Shown: in pieces, positions 25,888 through 34,993 of the stretch
How positions within the stretch are numbered: the stretch's first letter is position 1
How the letters are laid out: the number at the start of each line of letters is the position of its first letter
DNA from: Terriglobia bacterium
GTDB taxonomy: Bacteria > Acidobacteriota > Terriglobia > Bryobacterales > Bryobacteraceae
Direction of reading: 5' to 3'
Assembly (NCBI GenBank): GCA_020073365.1
Contig: JAIQFL010000016.1
Span: 1 to 58,144 of the forward strand
Length of the DNA stretch: 58,144 nucleotides
Notes under the pieces: model-generated
The model's input: the letters and a program-made list of their open reading frames with translations, nothing else
Told to the model about the DNA's origin: nothing
The model's database searches: none
Position numbers and translations under genes: made by a program

Positions 25888-27831
25888 CTATTTCTGTGCG
25901 CCGCTGACACCTGCCGTCTCCGCTGGGATGACCGGCAGGATGATCCGGGAGGGGTGCTTCGTGTCCAGGTAAATGGTGTTCTCCGCGGCCTGCAAGCGTC
26001 GGTTGTTGTTGAGCGGCTCACCTGTGTTCGGATTCACGTCGAACCGCGGGAAGTTGCTGCTGGAGATGTCCAGGCGAATCCGGTGACCACGCTTGAAAAC
26101 CAGCGAAGTCGGATACATCTCGATCGTAAACTCGTAGGGCTGTCCAGGCTTCAGAAGCTCGGCCTTTCCGAGGCCATTGCGGTATCGCGCGCGCACGATG
26201 CTATCGGCGATGTTGAGATCCACGCCGGCCGGGAAATCGGCGTTGGGCGGATACACGTCCACGAGCTTGGCGGTGAAATCGGTATCGAGTGCGTTGGAGG
26301 CCGCCCACAGCTTCACGATCAGCCGGCCCGTGACCTCGATGTCGCCTGTGAGCGGAGCCGTCTGGAACACCAGCACATCGTTTCGGGACGACAGCGGCTT
26401 CGTGTCGGAGCACAGCCAGAAGCCGGCACGGCACCGCTGGTCCGCCGCGCCCTGGAACATCAGTGTTCCTTGCGACGAGACATTTCCGCCGAGCGTTGGG
26501 ACCGGGTTCCGCGGATCGAACTCGTAGGTGATCGGCCGCTCCTCTGTCGCCTTGTCCGGCGAGAGGATGCCGTTGGCGTGCAGGTAGTATGGCGTTGACG
26601 CGGTCCGCGTCAGCGGCCACTCTTGCTCATCGCGCCAGTGGCCTCCTACAAAGATACGCCCCTCAGGCGTCTTGTGAGCATCCCCGCCACCCATGACATA
26701 GATCCGGACGGGTGGTTCCCGGTCCACTCCGTTGTCAACCCCCTTCAGCCAATGATCGAACCAGCGCAAATGGAAAGGCAGGAGATCGAGGGCCGCGTCG
26801 CCGGTGAACTGCGCCTCTCCGGCGTAGCTGCGGTTCTCGCTGCTGTGAATCCAGGGTCCCACGATCAGCCGCTGGAGGGCCTTCTTCGTCTTTCGCAGCT
26901 CGACGTAATTCAGGTTCGCGACTGACGTACCCCACGAGTCGTACCAGCCGGTCGTGTGGTATTCGGGAATGTCTTTGTACTCTGCCAGGTGGTCTACAAC
27001 GCTGGAGCCTGAGTTCTTCCAGAAGTCGTCGTAGTCTCCGTGACTCATGGCCTCAATCAGCCAGGACTCGTAATCGGGAGCGAACTTGAGGGGGGTTGTG
27101 CCCGGGCGCAGGGGCAGACTGCGTACGTACTCACGCACCCGATTGCCCATCTCCACGAGAGCGGCCGCCGCCACCGGATCAGACGCCGCCCTTGCCGCGG
27201 CAGGCCCGGCGTACTCCGTGCCAGTGGCGTTTCCCATCGTCAAAACCCAGTTGAAAAAACGGAGTTCGAAGGCCCCGTTGTGGCGGACGCCGTACCGGCC
27301 AAAGTCAGACATCGCGTTGCGCGGAATCATCGCCTTCACATAAGGGGCATTGGCAATAGCGAGCGCATGCTGGGTTGCTCCGCCGTAGGACGATCCCACC
27401 GTGCCGATGTTCCCGTCCGACCACGGTTGTGCTCCAATCCATTTGGCCGTGTCAAATCCGTCATTCGGATCGTCCCGAATCGGAACCCAGTGACCTTCTG
27501 ATTTGTAGCGGCCACGAACGTCCTGGAGCACGACAACATATCCGCGCGGCACGAAGTAGTCAGCGGTTGCCACCCCGCGATCCTTGTTATAGGGTGTACG
27601 CTCCAGGAGAATCGGAAACTTACCTTCGACGGGCACGCCGTTTCGGGCCGGCCGATAGACGTCGGTAACCAGGCGAACGCCGTCGCGCATAGGCATCATC
27701 ACGTTCTTCGTAGTGGCGATTTCGTAGCGCACATCGGCCTGTGCACCGAGCGGCCCACCTCCGCCGAGCTGAATCAGCAGGAGTAGAAGGCCGGGCAAGG
27801 CGGTTGCGGACCCATTTTTGAGCGTCCTCAT
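25888..27831 (-). CDS. CocE/NonD family hydrolase (X-Pro dipeptidyl-peptidase S15-like)
   Basis: The 647-residue exported alpha/beta hydrolase has a signal peptide ('ALPGLLLLLIQLGGGGPLGA') and starts at ATG 27831. The S15 domain shows 'MPMRDGVRLVTDVYRP', 'GYVVVLQDVRGRYKSEG' and the nucleophile motif 'GTVGSSYGGATQ' near residue 155. The C-terminal jelly-roll (X-Pro dipeptidyl-peptidase C-terminal domain) covers about 420-640 ('HRIRLDISSSNFPRFDVNPN'). Such enzymes hydrolyse esters (cocaine esterase type) or acyl-peptides. Substrate unknown. It stands alone, 160 bases from moeA. Confidence 0.9.
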   Translation of the reverse strand: MRTLKNGSATALPGLLLLLIQLGGGGPLGAQADVRYEIATTKNVMMPMRDGVRLVTDVYRPARNGVPVEGKFPILLERTPYNKDRGVATADYFVPRGYVVVLQDVRGRYKSEGHWVPIRDDPNDGFDTAKWIGAQPWSDGNIGTVGSSYGGATQHALAIANAPYVKAMIPRNAMSDFGRYGVRHNGAFELRFFNWVLTMGNATGTEYAGPAAARAASDPVAAAALVEMGNRVREYVRSLPLRPGTTPLKFAPDYESWLIEAMSHGDYDDFWKNSGSSVVDHLAEYKDIPEYHTTGWYDSWGTSVANLNYVELRKTKKALQRLIVGPWIHSSENRSYAGEAQFTGDAALDLLPFHLRWFDHWLKGVDNGVDREPPVRIYVMGGGDAHKTPEGRIFVGGHWRDEQEWPLTRTASTPYYLHANGILSPDKATEERPITYEFDPRNPVPTLGGNVSSQGTLMFQGAADQRCRAGFWLCSDTKPLSSRNDVLVFQTAPLTGDIEVTGRLIVKLWAASNALDTDFTAKLVDVYPPNADFPAGVDLNIADSIVRARYRNGLGKAELLKPGQPYEFTIEMYPTSLVFKRGHRIRLDISSSNFPRFDVNPNTGEPLNNNRRLQAAENTIYLDTKHPSRIILPVIPAETAGVSGAQK

Positions 27832-27918
27832 GGCCAAAGATTATTCCACAGAAATCGCCTCGACGGGTTCGTCAGGGGAAGTTGGGTGCTTAAACACTTT
27901 CGGGTAAATCCGGCCCAC

Positions 27919-28003
27919 AGTGACCGCTCCCTCACGGTCGCGGCTCCGCAACTATTTGCAAACACGAGCAGTCGAAAAGGAGCCGCGAGCGTAAGGGAGC
28001 GGA
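27919..28003. repeat. Palindromic repeat, family C
   Basis: gaccgctccctcacggtcgc then gctc forms the left arm, and gagccgcgagcgtaagggagcgg the right arm, around a spacer of about 35 bases. A second copy of the right arm (gagccgcgaccgtaagggag) is in 36412-36435. It sits in the 385-base divergent spacer between the CocE hydrolase and the GH127 gene; the rest of the spacer holds only a -10-like site. Confidence 0.7.
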
Positions 28004-28176
28004 CTTCGCGGCCCTGGCCAGATGGTCGGATATCCGGAACTGGGCGAGGCGCCCGAGCCCATTGCGGCCCCATTCCCGGGTGACGCTTTTGATCCAGGAG
28101 GAGTCGGCGAGCTGGCGCTCTCTTAAGGGTTGACGATGCGGTGCAAGTCGAGCGATGGAGGTGCCAATCTGCGCGC

Positions 28177-28182
28177 TATAAT
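28177..28182 (+). promoter_or_regulatory. Candidate -10 box (TATAAT) for the GH127 gene
   Basis: A perfect TATAAT lies about 40 bases before the ATG. No good -35 is seen at the usual distance; the nearest TTGACG is too far upstream. Moderate support only. Confidence 0.4.
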
Positions 28183-28222
28183 GTAAGCGATTCCAAACAA
28201 CCTGCCGCTACGAGGTGCGACC

Positions 28223-30391
28223 ATGAGCGAACGTACGAAATCCCGCCGCTTGAACCGGCGTAAATTTGCAGCCGTTCTGGCTGGAACGGGAGCCGTGGCT
28301 CCCATTATGTTGGCCCAGCAGACCACACCACCGCCGCCGGCCGGGGCGCCCAACCCCAACACCAGCGTGCAACAACAACAGCAGCAGCGCCGCACCGCGC
28401 CTCCGGAAGTCCAGCCCTTCGACGTGCCCATCGAGTTCGCACGCCAGGACGTGCCGGTGAAAGCCCAGCCTTTCCCCATGACCCAGGTCCGTCTGCTGCC
28501 GGGAAGCATGTTTCACGATGCACAGGAGTGGAATCGCGGCTACATGTCGCGTCTGCCTGCCGACCGTCTGCTCTACAACTTCCGCGCCAATGCGGGCCTG
28601 CCCGTGGGCTCGGCGCAGTCCTTCGGTGGCTGGGAGCAGAAAGACGATGGGCAGCGCGGGAGCGAATTGCGCGGCCATTTCACCGGCCACTTCCTCTCCG
28701 CCAGCGCCAACCTGTGGGCCTCCACCGGGGACCAGGCAGCGAAAACCAAAGCCGACGAGTTGGTCTCCGAATTGGCCAAGTGCCAGGAGAAGCTGGGCGG
28801 CGGATATCTCAGCGCGTTCCCCCTGTCGCTCTTTGAACGCCTGGACCGGCTCTCCGGCAAGCCGCCGGCCCCCAGGGATCCCAACGCCGCGCGCGTGCCG
28901 CCGCCGGTTAGCGGGACGCTCCCCTGGGCGCCCTTCTACACCATCCACAAGATCATGGCCGGCCTGTTCGACATGTACCACCTCGCCGGCAATCAGCAGG
29001 CGCTCAAGGTACTGGAAGGCATGGCGGGATGGGCCGACAATTGGACCGCCTCCAAGACCGACGAGCACATGCAGGAGATCCTGATGGATGAGTACGGCGG
29101 CATGGCCGAGGTGTTGTACAACCTCGCGGCCGCCACCAACAACGACCGCTGGGCGAAGGTCGGCGACCGCTTCACCAAGAGATGGTTTTTCAATCCGCTG
29201 GCCCTGCACCGCGACGAGTTGAACAAGGGCCCCAACGGCTTCCCGCTGCATGCCAACACGCATATCCCGCAGGTGATCGGCGCCGCCCGGCGTTACGAGA
29301 TCTCGGGCGATATGCGCTTCCACGATGTGGCCGATTTCTTCTTCTACACCGTCTCCACCGGGCGCACCTACGTGACCGGCGGAACCAGCAACGGCGAGTC
29401 CTGGAACGGCGCGCCCCGCCACCTCTCAGCCGAATGGAAGCGCAATGTCTCCACCGCGGAATGCTGCTGCTCCTACAACATGATGAAACTCGCCCGGCAC
29501 CTCTATGGCTGGGACCCGGATCCACACTACTTCGACTACTACGAGCGCACCCTGCTGAACGAGCGCATCGGCACCATCCGTCCCGAGAAGGGGTACACGC
29601 AGTATTACCTCTCGCTCACTCCGGGCGCGTGGAAGACCTTCAACACCGAAGACCATTCGTTCTGGTGCTGCACCGGGACGGGCGTGGAGGAGTATTCCAA
29701 ACTCAACGACAGTATCTACTGGCACGACGACAGGGGCCTGTACGTGAACCTGTTCATCCCCTCCGAGCTGAACTGGGCGGAGAAGGGCTTCCGCCTGCGG
29801 CAGGAGACCAAATTCCCCGCGCAGCAGGGCACCGCGCTGGTGGTCAGCGTCAGCAAGCCGACCCAACTGGCGATGCGGTTGCGAATTCCGGAGTGGGTGG
29901 ATGGCGGCTCGGTCAAGATCAACGGCAAGCCGCTGGAGGCATCCGCCTCACCGAGCAGCTACCTGACCATCAACCGCACGTGGAAGAACGGCGACCGCGT
30001 GGAGTTGGATCTGCCGATGCAGTTATCCGTCGAATCCATGCCCGACGACCCCAAGACTCAGGCGTTCCTTTATGGCCCGCTGGTCCTGGCCGGCGATCTG
30101 GGTAACGAAGGTCTGACCGAACAGTTGATCATCGGCCCGAACGCGCCGCGTCTCCGGCCCCCAGGCGCTCCCCCGCGCGCGCCCCAAAACCCGAATGCGC
30201 CTCCACCGCCTGCGGTGCCGCAGCTCGATATACCCACCTTCAAGGCGGCGGCCGGCGATCCGAGCGCGTGGATCAAGCCCGGCGACAAGCCACTGACGTT
30301 CCACACTACCGGCCAGGAGAAGAACGTCACGCTCGTCCCGATCAACACGCTTTTCGACAAGCGCTATTCGGTATACTGGCGGGTTTCTTAG
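28223..30391 (+). CDS. GH127-like glycoside hydrolase (beta-L-arabinofuranosidase family, DUF1680), Tat-exported
   Basis: The 722-residue protein has a twin-arginine signal ('RRKFAAVLAGTG', from residue 12), then a Pro/Gln-rich stretch with six glutamines. The (alpha/alpha)6 barrel follows ('LPADRLLYNFRANAGL', 'HFTGHFLSASANLWASTGD', 'WAPFYTIHKIMAGLFDMY'). GH127 enzymes use a zinc-thiolate site: here E413 with C415, and the pair C482-C483 in 'FWCCTGTGVEEYSKL', fit the nucleophile cysteine region. The beta-sandwich follows, with a Pro-rich insertion near residue 650. It probably releases L-arabinose-type sugars from plant polymers in the periplasm. Confidence 0.9.
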   Translation: MSERTKSRRLNRRKFAAVLAGTGAVAPIMLAQQTTPPPPAGAPNPNTSVQQQQQQRRTAPPEVQPFDVPIEFARQDVPVKAQPFPMTQVRLLPGSMFHDAQEWNRGYMSRLPADRLLYNFRANAGLPVGSAQSFGGWEQKDDGQRGSELRGHFTGHFLSASANLWASTGDQAAKTKADELVSELAKCQEKLGGGYLSAFPLSLFERLDRLSGKPPAPRDPNAARVPPPVSGTLPWAPFYTIHKIMAGLFDMYHLAGNQQALKVLEGMAGWADNWTASKTDEHMQEILMDEYGGMAEVLYNLAAATNNDRWAKVGDRFTKRWFFNPLALHRDELNKGPNGFPLHANTHIPQVIGAARRYEISGDMRFHDVADFFFYTVSTGRTYVTGGTSNGESWNGAPRHLSAEWKRNVSTAECCCSYNMMKLARHLYGWDPDPHYFDYYERTLLNERIGTIRPEKGYTQYYLSLTPGAWKTFNTEDHSFWCCTGTGVEEYSKLNDSIYWHDDRGLYVNLFIPSELNWAEKGFRLRQETKFPAQQGTALVVSVSKPTQLAMRLRIPEWVDGGSVKINGKPLEASASPSSYLTINRTWKNGDRVELDLPMQLSVESMPDDPKTQAFLYGPLVLAGDLGNEGLTEQLIIGPNAPRLRPPGAPPRAPQNPNAPPPPAVPQLDIPTFKAAAGDPSAWIKPGDKPLTFHTTGQEKNVTLVPINTLFDKRYSVYWRVS

Positions 30392-30412
30392 GGCCGGTCC
30401 CCGTCTGGTCTT

Positions 30413-30507
30413 GGTGGGACAGGCGGTTTCGGCTGTCAGGCGAGCGCAGCTCGCCCTCCGCCGGCCTTTCAGACAGTGCTGGACAGGCACAGAGTGCCTG
30501 TCCCACC
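30413..30507. repeat. Palindromic repeat, family B, full copy
   Basis: Starts gtgggacaggcggtttcggc and ends gagtgcctgtcccac, with inner palindromes gcgagcgcagctcgc and a near-mirror ctgtc...gacag. It fills the space between two convergent genes and touches the stop of the minus-strand gene, so it may serve as a shared bidirectional terminator. Confidence 0.75.
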
Positions 30508-32027
30508 TACGCCAGTTCGCGCATCGCCCGGCCCACGGCCCTCAGGTTGGGTACCCGCATCTCCTCGTATTCGCGCGATACCACGATGCCGCTGGCGCCG
30601 GCCTTGAACGCGTTCAAGACGCATTCGTAGACTTTCTCGGGGTCCGCCGCAACGTGGTTGGAGCCCCAGGGCACGTCGAACCCGATGCCCGGATAAATCT
30701 TCGTCTTGCCTTCCGCCGAAGCCACACTGCGCCGGGTTTCGCGGTAGACGTAATCCGGTGAAAAACCGGTCTTGTCGAGTTGGTCGAGCTTCGGCTCCAC
30801 CTTCTTGTCGTACCCGAACAGATCGTAGTAGAGATCCAGCGACTGCTCGAGCGAGATTTCGCTTAGAATGGTCCGCTGAAAGCGCGCCAGATACCAATAG
30901 CGGATGCGCGGACCGAGAATGTCGTGGTACGCGATGAACTTGATGAAATCGGAGTAGGGCGCCATCTCCGCATACGTCATTTCGGCGCGATACACCAGGT
31001 CCCAACTGGATGGCTGGTGGTCCACGTGCCACCCGACCTGCGCCGCGGGCTTGATCCCCTTCACCGTGCGGTACATCGCCTGCATCACCTCTTCCCTCGA
31101 CAGCCGGTACTGATATTCCCAGGACAGGATTTCGGGATAGCGCAGCAGAACCCGCAGAAAGCCCGTGAACACGCCGTCGGCCGGCTTGGGCTTCCCCGCC
31201 ATGAGGCCTCGCACGTAGACGTAGAGCTCCTCGAAACCCTTGCGCGCGCGCTCCGGATCGATGCCCTTGGCCCGGCCACGGGCCACGCAATGTTCGCAGA
31301 AACAGGTAGGAGCGCCATCGTTCCAGGGGAGAATCACGTTCATCAGCGGACCCATCCGCTCGGCGCCCCACTGAAAGCCGTCGAGATCGTAACTGCGGAA
31401 CAGGTCTTCGACGGTGGCCGACCACCATGCCCGATAGTCGGGATGATTCCAGCACGCCACGGTTGTGGGGCGGCCGTCGATATCGCGCGTCACGATCTGC
31501 GAAAAGCCCTGGACGATTTGAGCCACCTCGCGCCCCGATCCTTCCAGGATGCGCGCGTACAGCTTCATCCCGCGTTTGCGCGCCGGCTCCGCCAATTCGG
31601 CGAAGAGGTCGCGATCGGCGTACTCGAAGCTCCGGTCCACGCGCTGGTGCCGCAGCGGTGTGTTCTGGAAATACTGCTCGTGCTGGCGCACCCAAACGGA
31701 GGGGAGTTTGCGATTCCGCATGTCGCGGGGAGGAACCCCGTGGTCGGTAGCCAGGAGCTGGGGCGGCTTCCGCAGGTCGCCATGATAAGTGTGACTGTAC
31801 ACCATGAGGGCATTGATTCCAGCGGTCTCCTGAATCAGGTCCAGGCAGCGGTCGATGCCCTCATCCAGCATGGTGTGGGGGCCCATCTGAATGGCGTTGA
31901 ATCGTGGGAGCGCGGGTGGCGCGGCGGTCTGCTGGGCGGTCGCTTCCTGGGATGCGCCAGGTAGGGCGGGCAGCGCCAGCAAGCCTGCCAGGAAATCGCG
32001 CCGGCCGGCGGTGTTATCGGGTTCCAT
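30507..32027 (-). CDS. Tat-exported protein of unknown function with TIM-barrel glycosidase features
   Basis: The 506-residue product begins with a Tat signal ('GRRDFLAGLLALPALPG'). The body reads like a (beta/alpha)8 sugar hydrolase: 'INALMVYSHTYHGDLRKP', 'KRGMKLYARILEG', 'SYDLDGFQWGAERMGP', 'CFCEHCVARGRAKGID', 'AQVGWHVDHQPSSWDLVYRA'. The acidic residues after the fourth and seventh strands are plausible catalytic groups. No family was recognised with confidence. It is convergent with the GH127 gene, suggesting a role in carbohydrate use. Confidence 0.7.
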   Translation of the reverse strand: MEPDNTAGRRDFLAGLLALPALPGASQEATAQQTAAPPALPRFNAIQMGPHTMLDEGIDRCLDLIQETAGINALMVYSHTYHGDLRKPPQLLATDHGVPPRDMRNRKLPSVWVRQHEQYFQNTPLRHQRVDRSFEYADRDLFAELAEPARKRGMKLYARILEGSGREVAQIVQGFSQIVTRDIDGRPTTVACWNHPDYRAWWSATVEDLFRSYDLDGFQWGAERMGPLMNVILPWNDGAPTCFCEHCVARGRAKGIDPERARKGFEELYVYVRGLMAGKPKPADGVFTGFLRVLLRYPEILSWEYQYRLSREEVMQAMYRTVKGIKPAAQVGWHVDHQPSSWDLVYRAEMTYAEMAPYSDFIKFIAYHDILGPRIRYWYLARFQRTILSEISLEQSLDLYYDLFGYDKKVEPKLDQLDKTGFSPDYVYRETRRSVASAEGKTKIYPGIGFDVPWGSNHVAADPEKVYECVLNAFKAGASGIVVSREYEEMRVPNLRAVGRAMRELA

Positions 32028-32085
32028 GCGATTCCTACTCTATCCCGATTGGCCAAGGGCGCGCACCCGGGAAGAGAAAGCGCAT

Positions 32086-32428
32086 TCAGGCGGTTGGCCA
32101 ACGGGCCAACTGCCCCGCGACGGGTTGTATTGGGCAACGGCTCCATGCTTTCCGGAACTGCTCCAGGAATTCCGGTCCTCGTAACTGGGGGATCATCACC
32201 AGCACCACGCTGAACCGCGGAAAGCGCTTCAACGCCCGCGCGGCGGACTCGCCAAAAGAGTCGATCGCGCGTGAGCACGCAGGAAAAGCCGGCTTCGACC
32301 GCGACCTCGACCAGTGCTCCGTTGGTGAGACCTCCCCATCCCAGGGCGTCGGCCGCCTGCGCCTCAATGCCGAGTTCGCCGAGCACACCGGCGATCCTCT
32401 TCGGCATGTTTACATCAAGCAGCCACAT
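32086..32428 (-). pseudogene. DUF5615 PIN-like toxin gene, frameshifted
   Basis: The N-terminal part ('MWLLDVNMPKRIAGVLGELG', 'FSCVLTRDRLF') matches DUF5615, a PIN-like putative ribonuclease with the Asp in 'LLDVNMP' and 'TRDRLF'. After 'DRLF' the matching sequence continues in the next frame ('GESAARALKRFPRFSVVLVM', 'PEFLEQFRKAW'), so one base is gained or lost near the run cttttgg at about 32256. Without the shift the frame reads on into unrelated sequence. It overlaps the upstream DUF433 gene by 14 bases, the normal arrangement. A sequencing error is possible. Confidence 0.75.
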
Positions 32429-32660
32429 TCGGGGCGTCCAAGGCGTCCGAAGCGACCTTCATGATCTCCCGCATGGCTTCATGGGGAAATGAACCGTACG
32501 TGTCTTCTATCTCCTCGACGGTCATGCCCTCTGCCAAACACGATAAGAGGAACGATACCGAGAACCTGGTCCCGCGGACAGCGAGTTTGCCGCCCAACAA
32601 CTCGGGGTCGGCCACGATCCAGCGGAAATCCTTAAAGGGCTTGAGATTCCGTTCCGTCAT
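32415..32660 (-). CDS. DUF433 antitoxin-like protein
   Basis: The 81-residue product has the DUF433 pattern: 'RWIVADPELLGGKLAVRGTR', 'SVSFLLSCLAEGMTVEEIED', with a helix-turn-helix in the second half. Such proteins are paired with DUF5615 as a presumed VapBC-like module. ATG 32660 is chosen; a TTG at 32678 would add six residues. With the toxin gene broken it may be an orphan antitoxin. Confidence 0.85.
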   Translation of the reverse strand: MTERNLKPFKDFRWIVADPELLGGKLAVRGTRFSVSFLLSCLAEGMTVEEIEDTYGSFPHEAMREIMKVASDALDAPNVAA

Positions 32661-32713
32661 GCGGTCACCTACCCCCAATTACACCACGCCCGGCCGGGGG
32701 ACGGCTCAACACG

Positions 32714-34876
32714 CTACTCCACCGTCGCGCGCTCGATCCGGTCCAGCCGAGGATAGTTGCGGTCCAGCCAGGCATTGCCCTCTTCGAACAGCGGACGCTG
32801 CTTGCCGCCGCGGATACCGCCGCCCGATGTGTCACCGTATTCGGAGTTCAACCGATCCACCACGTCCATGCCTTCGATCACCTGGCCGATGGGCACGAAC
32901 GGCTCGGCATCATGGGTCGCGCGGTTGTCCCGCGTGTTGATGAAAATCTGCGTCGTGCGGCCATTGGGGACGGCGAACGCATACGCGATGGTTCCGCGCA
33001 CGTTGGATTCCCGGCGCGGTTCGTCGGGAATCGTTCGCGTACGCCACACCTTCGAAATCTGCGGGTCGCCATTAACGCCGAACTGCGCCCAGCGGCCCTG
33101 AACCACGCGGTGGAATCGGCCGTCATCGTAGTAGCCCGCGCGGACCAGGTTGTAGAAGCGGTCCACGCCCTTGGGCGCCCAGTCGCGATGCATCTCGGCC
33201 ACGATGCTGCCTTTGCTGGTGGCGAAGCGGACCCGAAAAACATCGGGCGCCTGTCGGTTCATCTCGGGCGCGTCCGGATTCAGCAGGAGCGCGCGATTCT
33301 CCGCGCTCAAGACCGGCCTCGGGGAGGACAGCACGCGCTTCTCGGGAAGCCGGGCGGGGTCGATCGGCCGGCCACCCTTCATCACTGACCGCACCTTGCG
33401 GATGTTGTGGATGTCGGCCAGCGGATCGGCATCCAGAATCACCAGGTCCGCCAGCTTGCCCTTCTCGAGGGTGCCCAAGTCGTTCTGCATGCGGCAGGCG
33501 ATGGCCCCGTTCTTCGTTCCCGCCACGATGGCTTGCGCGGGAGACATGCCCAGCTCCACCAGGCCTTCGATGGCCATGATGGTGCCGATCCCATGGCTCT
33601 GGCTGTCGGGCTTCGGATCGATGGCGAACTCCGGAGCCGCGCCCCAGTAGTTGTCGGTGCCGACCGTGATGGTGGCGCCGGCCTGGATCAGCTTCTGCGC
33701 GTTCCGCCGGCGGGTGTCCAGGTCCACTCCCAGATCGGCCGCGCGCCGCCGCTCCTCGACAAATGTTCTTGGGCGCGCCGGCCCCTTCTTGTCGGCTTCC
33801 TGCAGCTTCTTCTCGGCCTCCGCTTTGGCCTTCAGATGCTTCTCCCAGGCCTCCCCCGTAATGGTGCTCACCAGCATCGAACAAATGATGTTGCGTTCGC
33901 GGATCAGGCGGACCAGATCGTCGGGCATCTCTCTGGGGGTGAGCAGCTCGGGATGCTGGATCAGGTCGATGCCGGCCTGGATCGAGAGGCGCAGTCCTTC
34001 GATGGTGGTGGAATGCGTTTCGGCCGCGCGCCCGCGTTTATGGGCCTCCTCCACCATCACCTTCTGCGCTTCCGGGGAGAAGCCGATGTAAGTGGGCTGC
34101 GAGAAATGGCTGGTCCCGCCGTACTTGAGGAAGTCCGGTCCCTTGTCCAGATATTTGCCGATGGCGGTGCGCAGCTCGTCGGGGGTCATGTCGGCCAGAT
34201 CCTCACCGGCGCCCTGGGAGATGGCGTCATTCATCTCCTCCTGGAAACGGGTGAGGTCCTTTTGGGGCGTCAGGCTGAAGGTGATGGAGTACGGTCCGCC
34301 CCACCCCACGATGTTGCCGGCCGCCAGGATGCGCGAACCCACGGCCTCGCCCCGCGCGATCGAATCCCGCACTTTGGTAAGTGGCGTCAGCATCCCGTAG
34401 CTGTCGCGCACGGTGGTCACGCCGTATCGCAACTGGAGCTGCGCCGCTTCGAGGACGATCTCGTTCTCCCGCGGGTAATACCTGGCGAGCGTCTCGTAGC
34501 GGTCCCGCGCCCCGCCGTATAAAGAGAGATGGACGTTGGTATCGATGAACCCCGGAACCACGTAGCGCCCGGCCGCGTCGATGATGGTGGCGCCGGCCGG
34601 AATCCGAACGGATGCCCGCGGCCCGACCGCACTGATCCGCTGTCCGCTCACGACGATAACCGCGTCGCTCAGCGCCGCCCCGCCGTTGCCATCGATAACC
34701 GTGCCCCCGACGATGGCGAGTTCCTGGGCCGCCCCTGACAGGCAAAATGCCGCTAGTAGCGCGAGCACTCGTGCCGGCGCTTGGTGGGACAGCCGCTTTC
34801 GCCTGTCAACCGGCTGAAAGCCGGCGCGCGCGCAATCGGCGGCTAAAGTCCCGGGACCGTATGTCTTGCCCTGCAT
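32714..34876 (-). CDS. Amidohydrolase fused to cyclophilin-type peptidyl-prolyl isomerase
   Basis: Residues about 50-535 are an imidazolonepropionase-like amidohydrolase ('VVPGFIDTNVHLSLYGG', 'AAETHSTTIEGLRL', 'DLIQHPELL', 'TVGTDNYWG', 'LEKGKLADLVILDADPLADI'). The usual metal motif HxH reads N-V-H, so one ligand is replaced. Residues about 546-715 are a cyclophilin ('MHRDWAPKGVDRFYNLVRAG', 'GRFHRVVQGRWAQFGVNGDP', 'FVPIGQVIEGMDVVDRLN'). The export segment is 'VLALLAAFCLSGAAQ'. The first 36 residues come partly from a dispersed repeat (34783-34830); a GTG at 34768 would start right at the signal peptide and leave the repeat in the leader. The fusion is unusual. Confidence 0.87.
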   Translation of the reverse strand: MQGKTYGPGTLAADCARAGFQPVDRRKRLSHQAPARVLALLAAFCLSGAAQELAIVGGTVIDGNGGAALSDAVIVVSGQRISAVGPRASVRIPAGATIIDAAGRYVVPGFIDTNVHLSLYGGARDRYETLARYYPRENEIVLEAAQLQLRYGVTTVRDSYGMLTPLTKVRDSIARGEAVGSRILAAGNIVGWGGPYSITFSLTPQKDLTRFQEEMNDAISQGAGEDLADMTPDELRTAIGKYLDKGPDFLKYGGTSHFSQPTYIGFSPEAQKVMVEEAHKRGRAAETHSTTIEGLRLSIQAGIDLIQHPELLTPREMPDDLVRLIRERNIICSMLVSTITGEAWEKHLKAKAEAEKKLQEADKKGPARPRTFVEERRRAADLGVDLDTRRRNAQKLIQAGATITVGTDNYWGAAPEFAIDPKPDSQSHGIGTIMAIEGLVELGMSPAQAIVAGTKNGAIACRMQNDLGTLEKGKLADLVILDADPLADIHNIRKVRSVMKGGRPIDPARLPEKRVLSSPRPVLSAENRALLLNPDAPEMNRQAPDVFRVRFATSKGSIVAEMHRDWAPKGVDRFYNLVRAGYYDDGRFHRVVQGRWAQFGVNGDPQISKVWRTRTIPDEPRRESNVRGTIAYAFAVPNGRTTQIFINTRDNRATHDAEPFVPIGQVIEGMDVVDRLNSEYGDTSGGGIRGGKQRPLFEEGNAWLDRNYPRLDRIERATVE
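34783..34830. repeat. Palindromic repeat, family B, half copy at the 5' end of the amidohydrolase gene
   Basis: Reads gtgggacagccgctttcgcc then tgtcaaccggctgaaagccgg. It shares the gtgggacag...ctgtc arm with the copies at 30413 and 48251. As at 1482, it sits just ahead of a signal-peptide core and is open in the coding frame. Confidence 0.65.
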
Positions 34877-34993
34877 AACTCTACTATCCTACCGTGGCCG
34901 TGTCACTCCGCTCTCGACCCAAGATATGTCATTCCTATATGGTGTTGTCCCAGGCCAGCGCCGCCCGCCCGCCACGGTGAAATAATATTTCCA

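Noticed and set aside
28131..28182. TTGACG and TATAAT as one sigma-70 promoter before the GH127 gene
   Set aside because: The two boxes are about 40 bases apart, too far for one promoter, so only the -10 was listed.
28370..28390. Run of caa/cag codons (polyglutamine) as a tandem repeat element
   Set aside because: It is a short coding-level linker after the Tat signal in the GH127-like protein, not a separate element.
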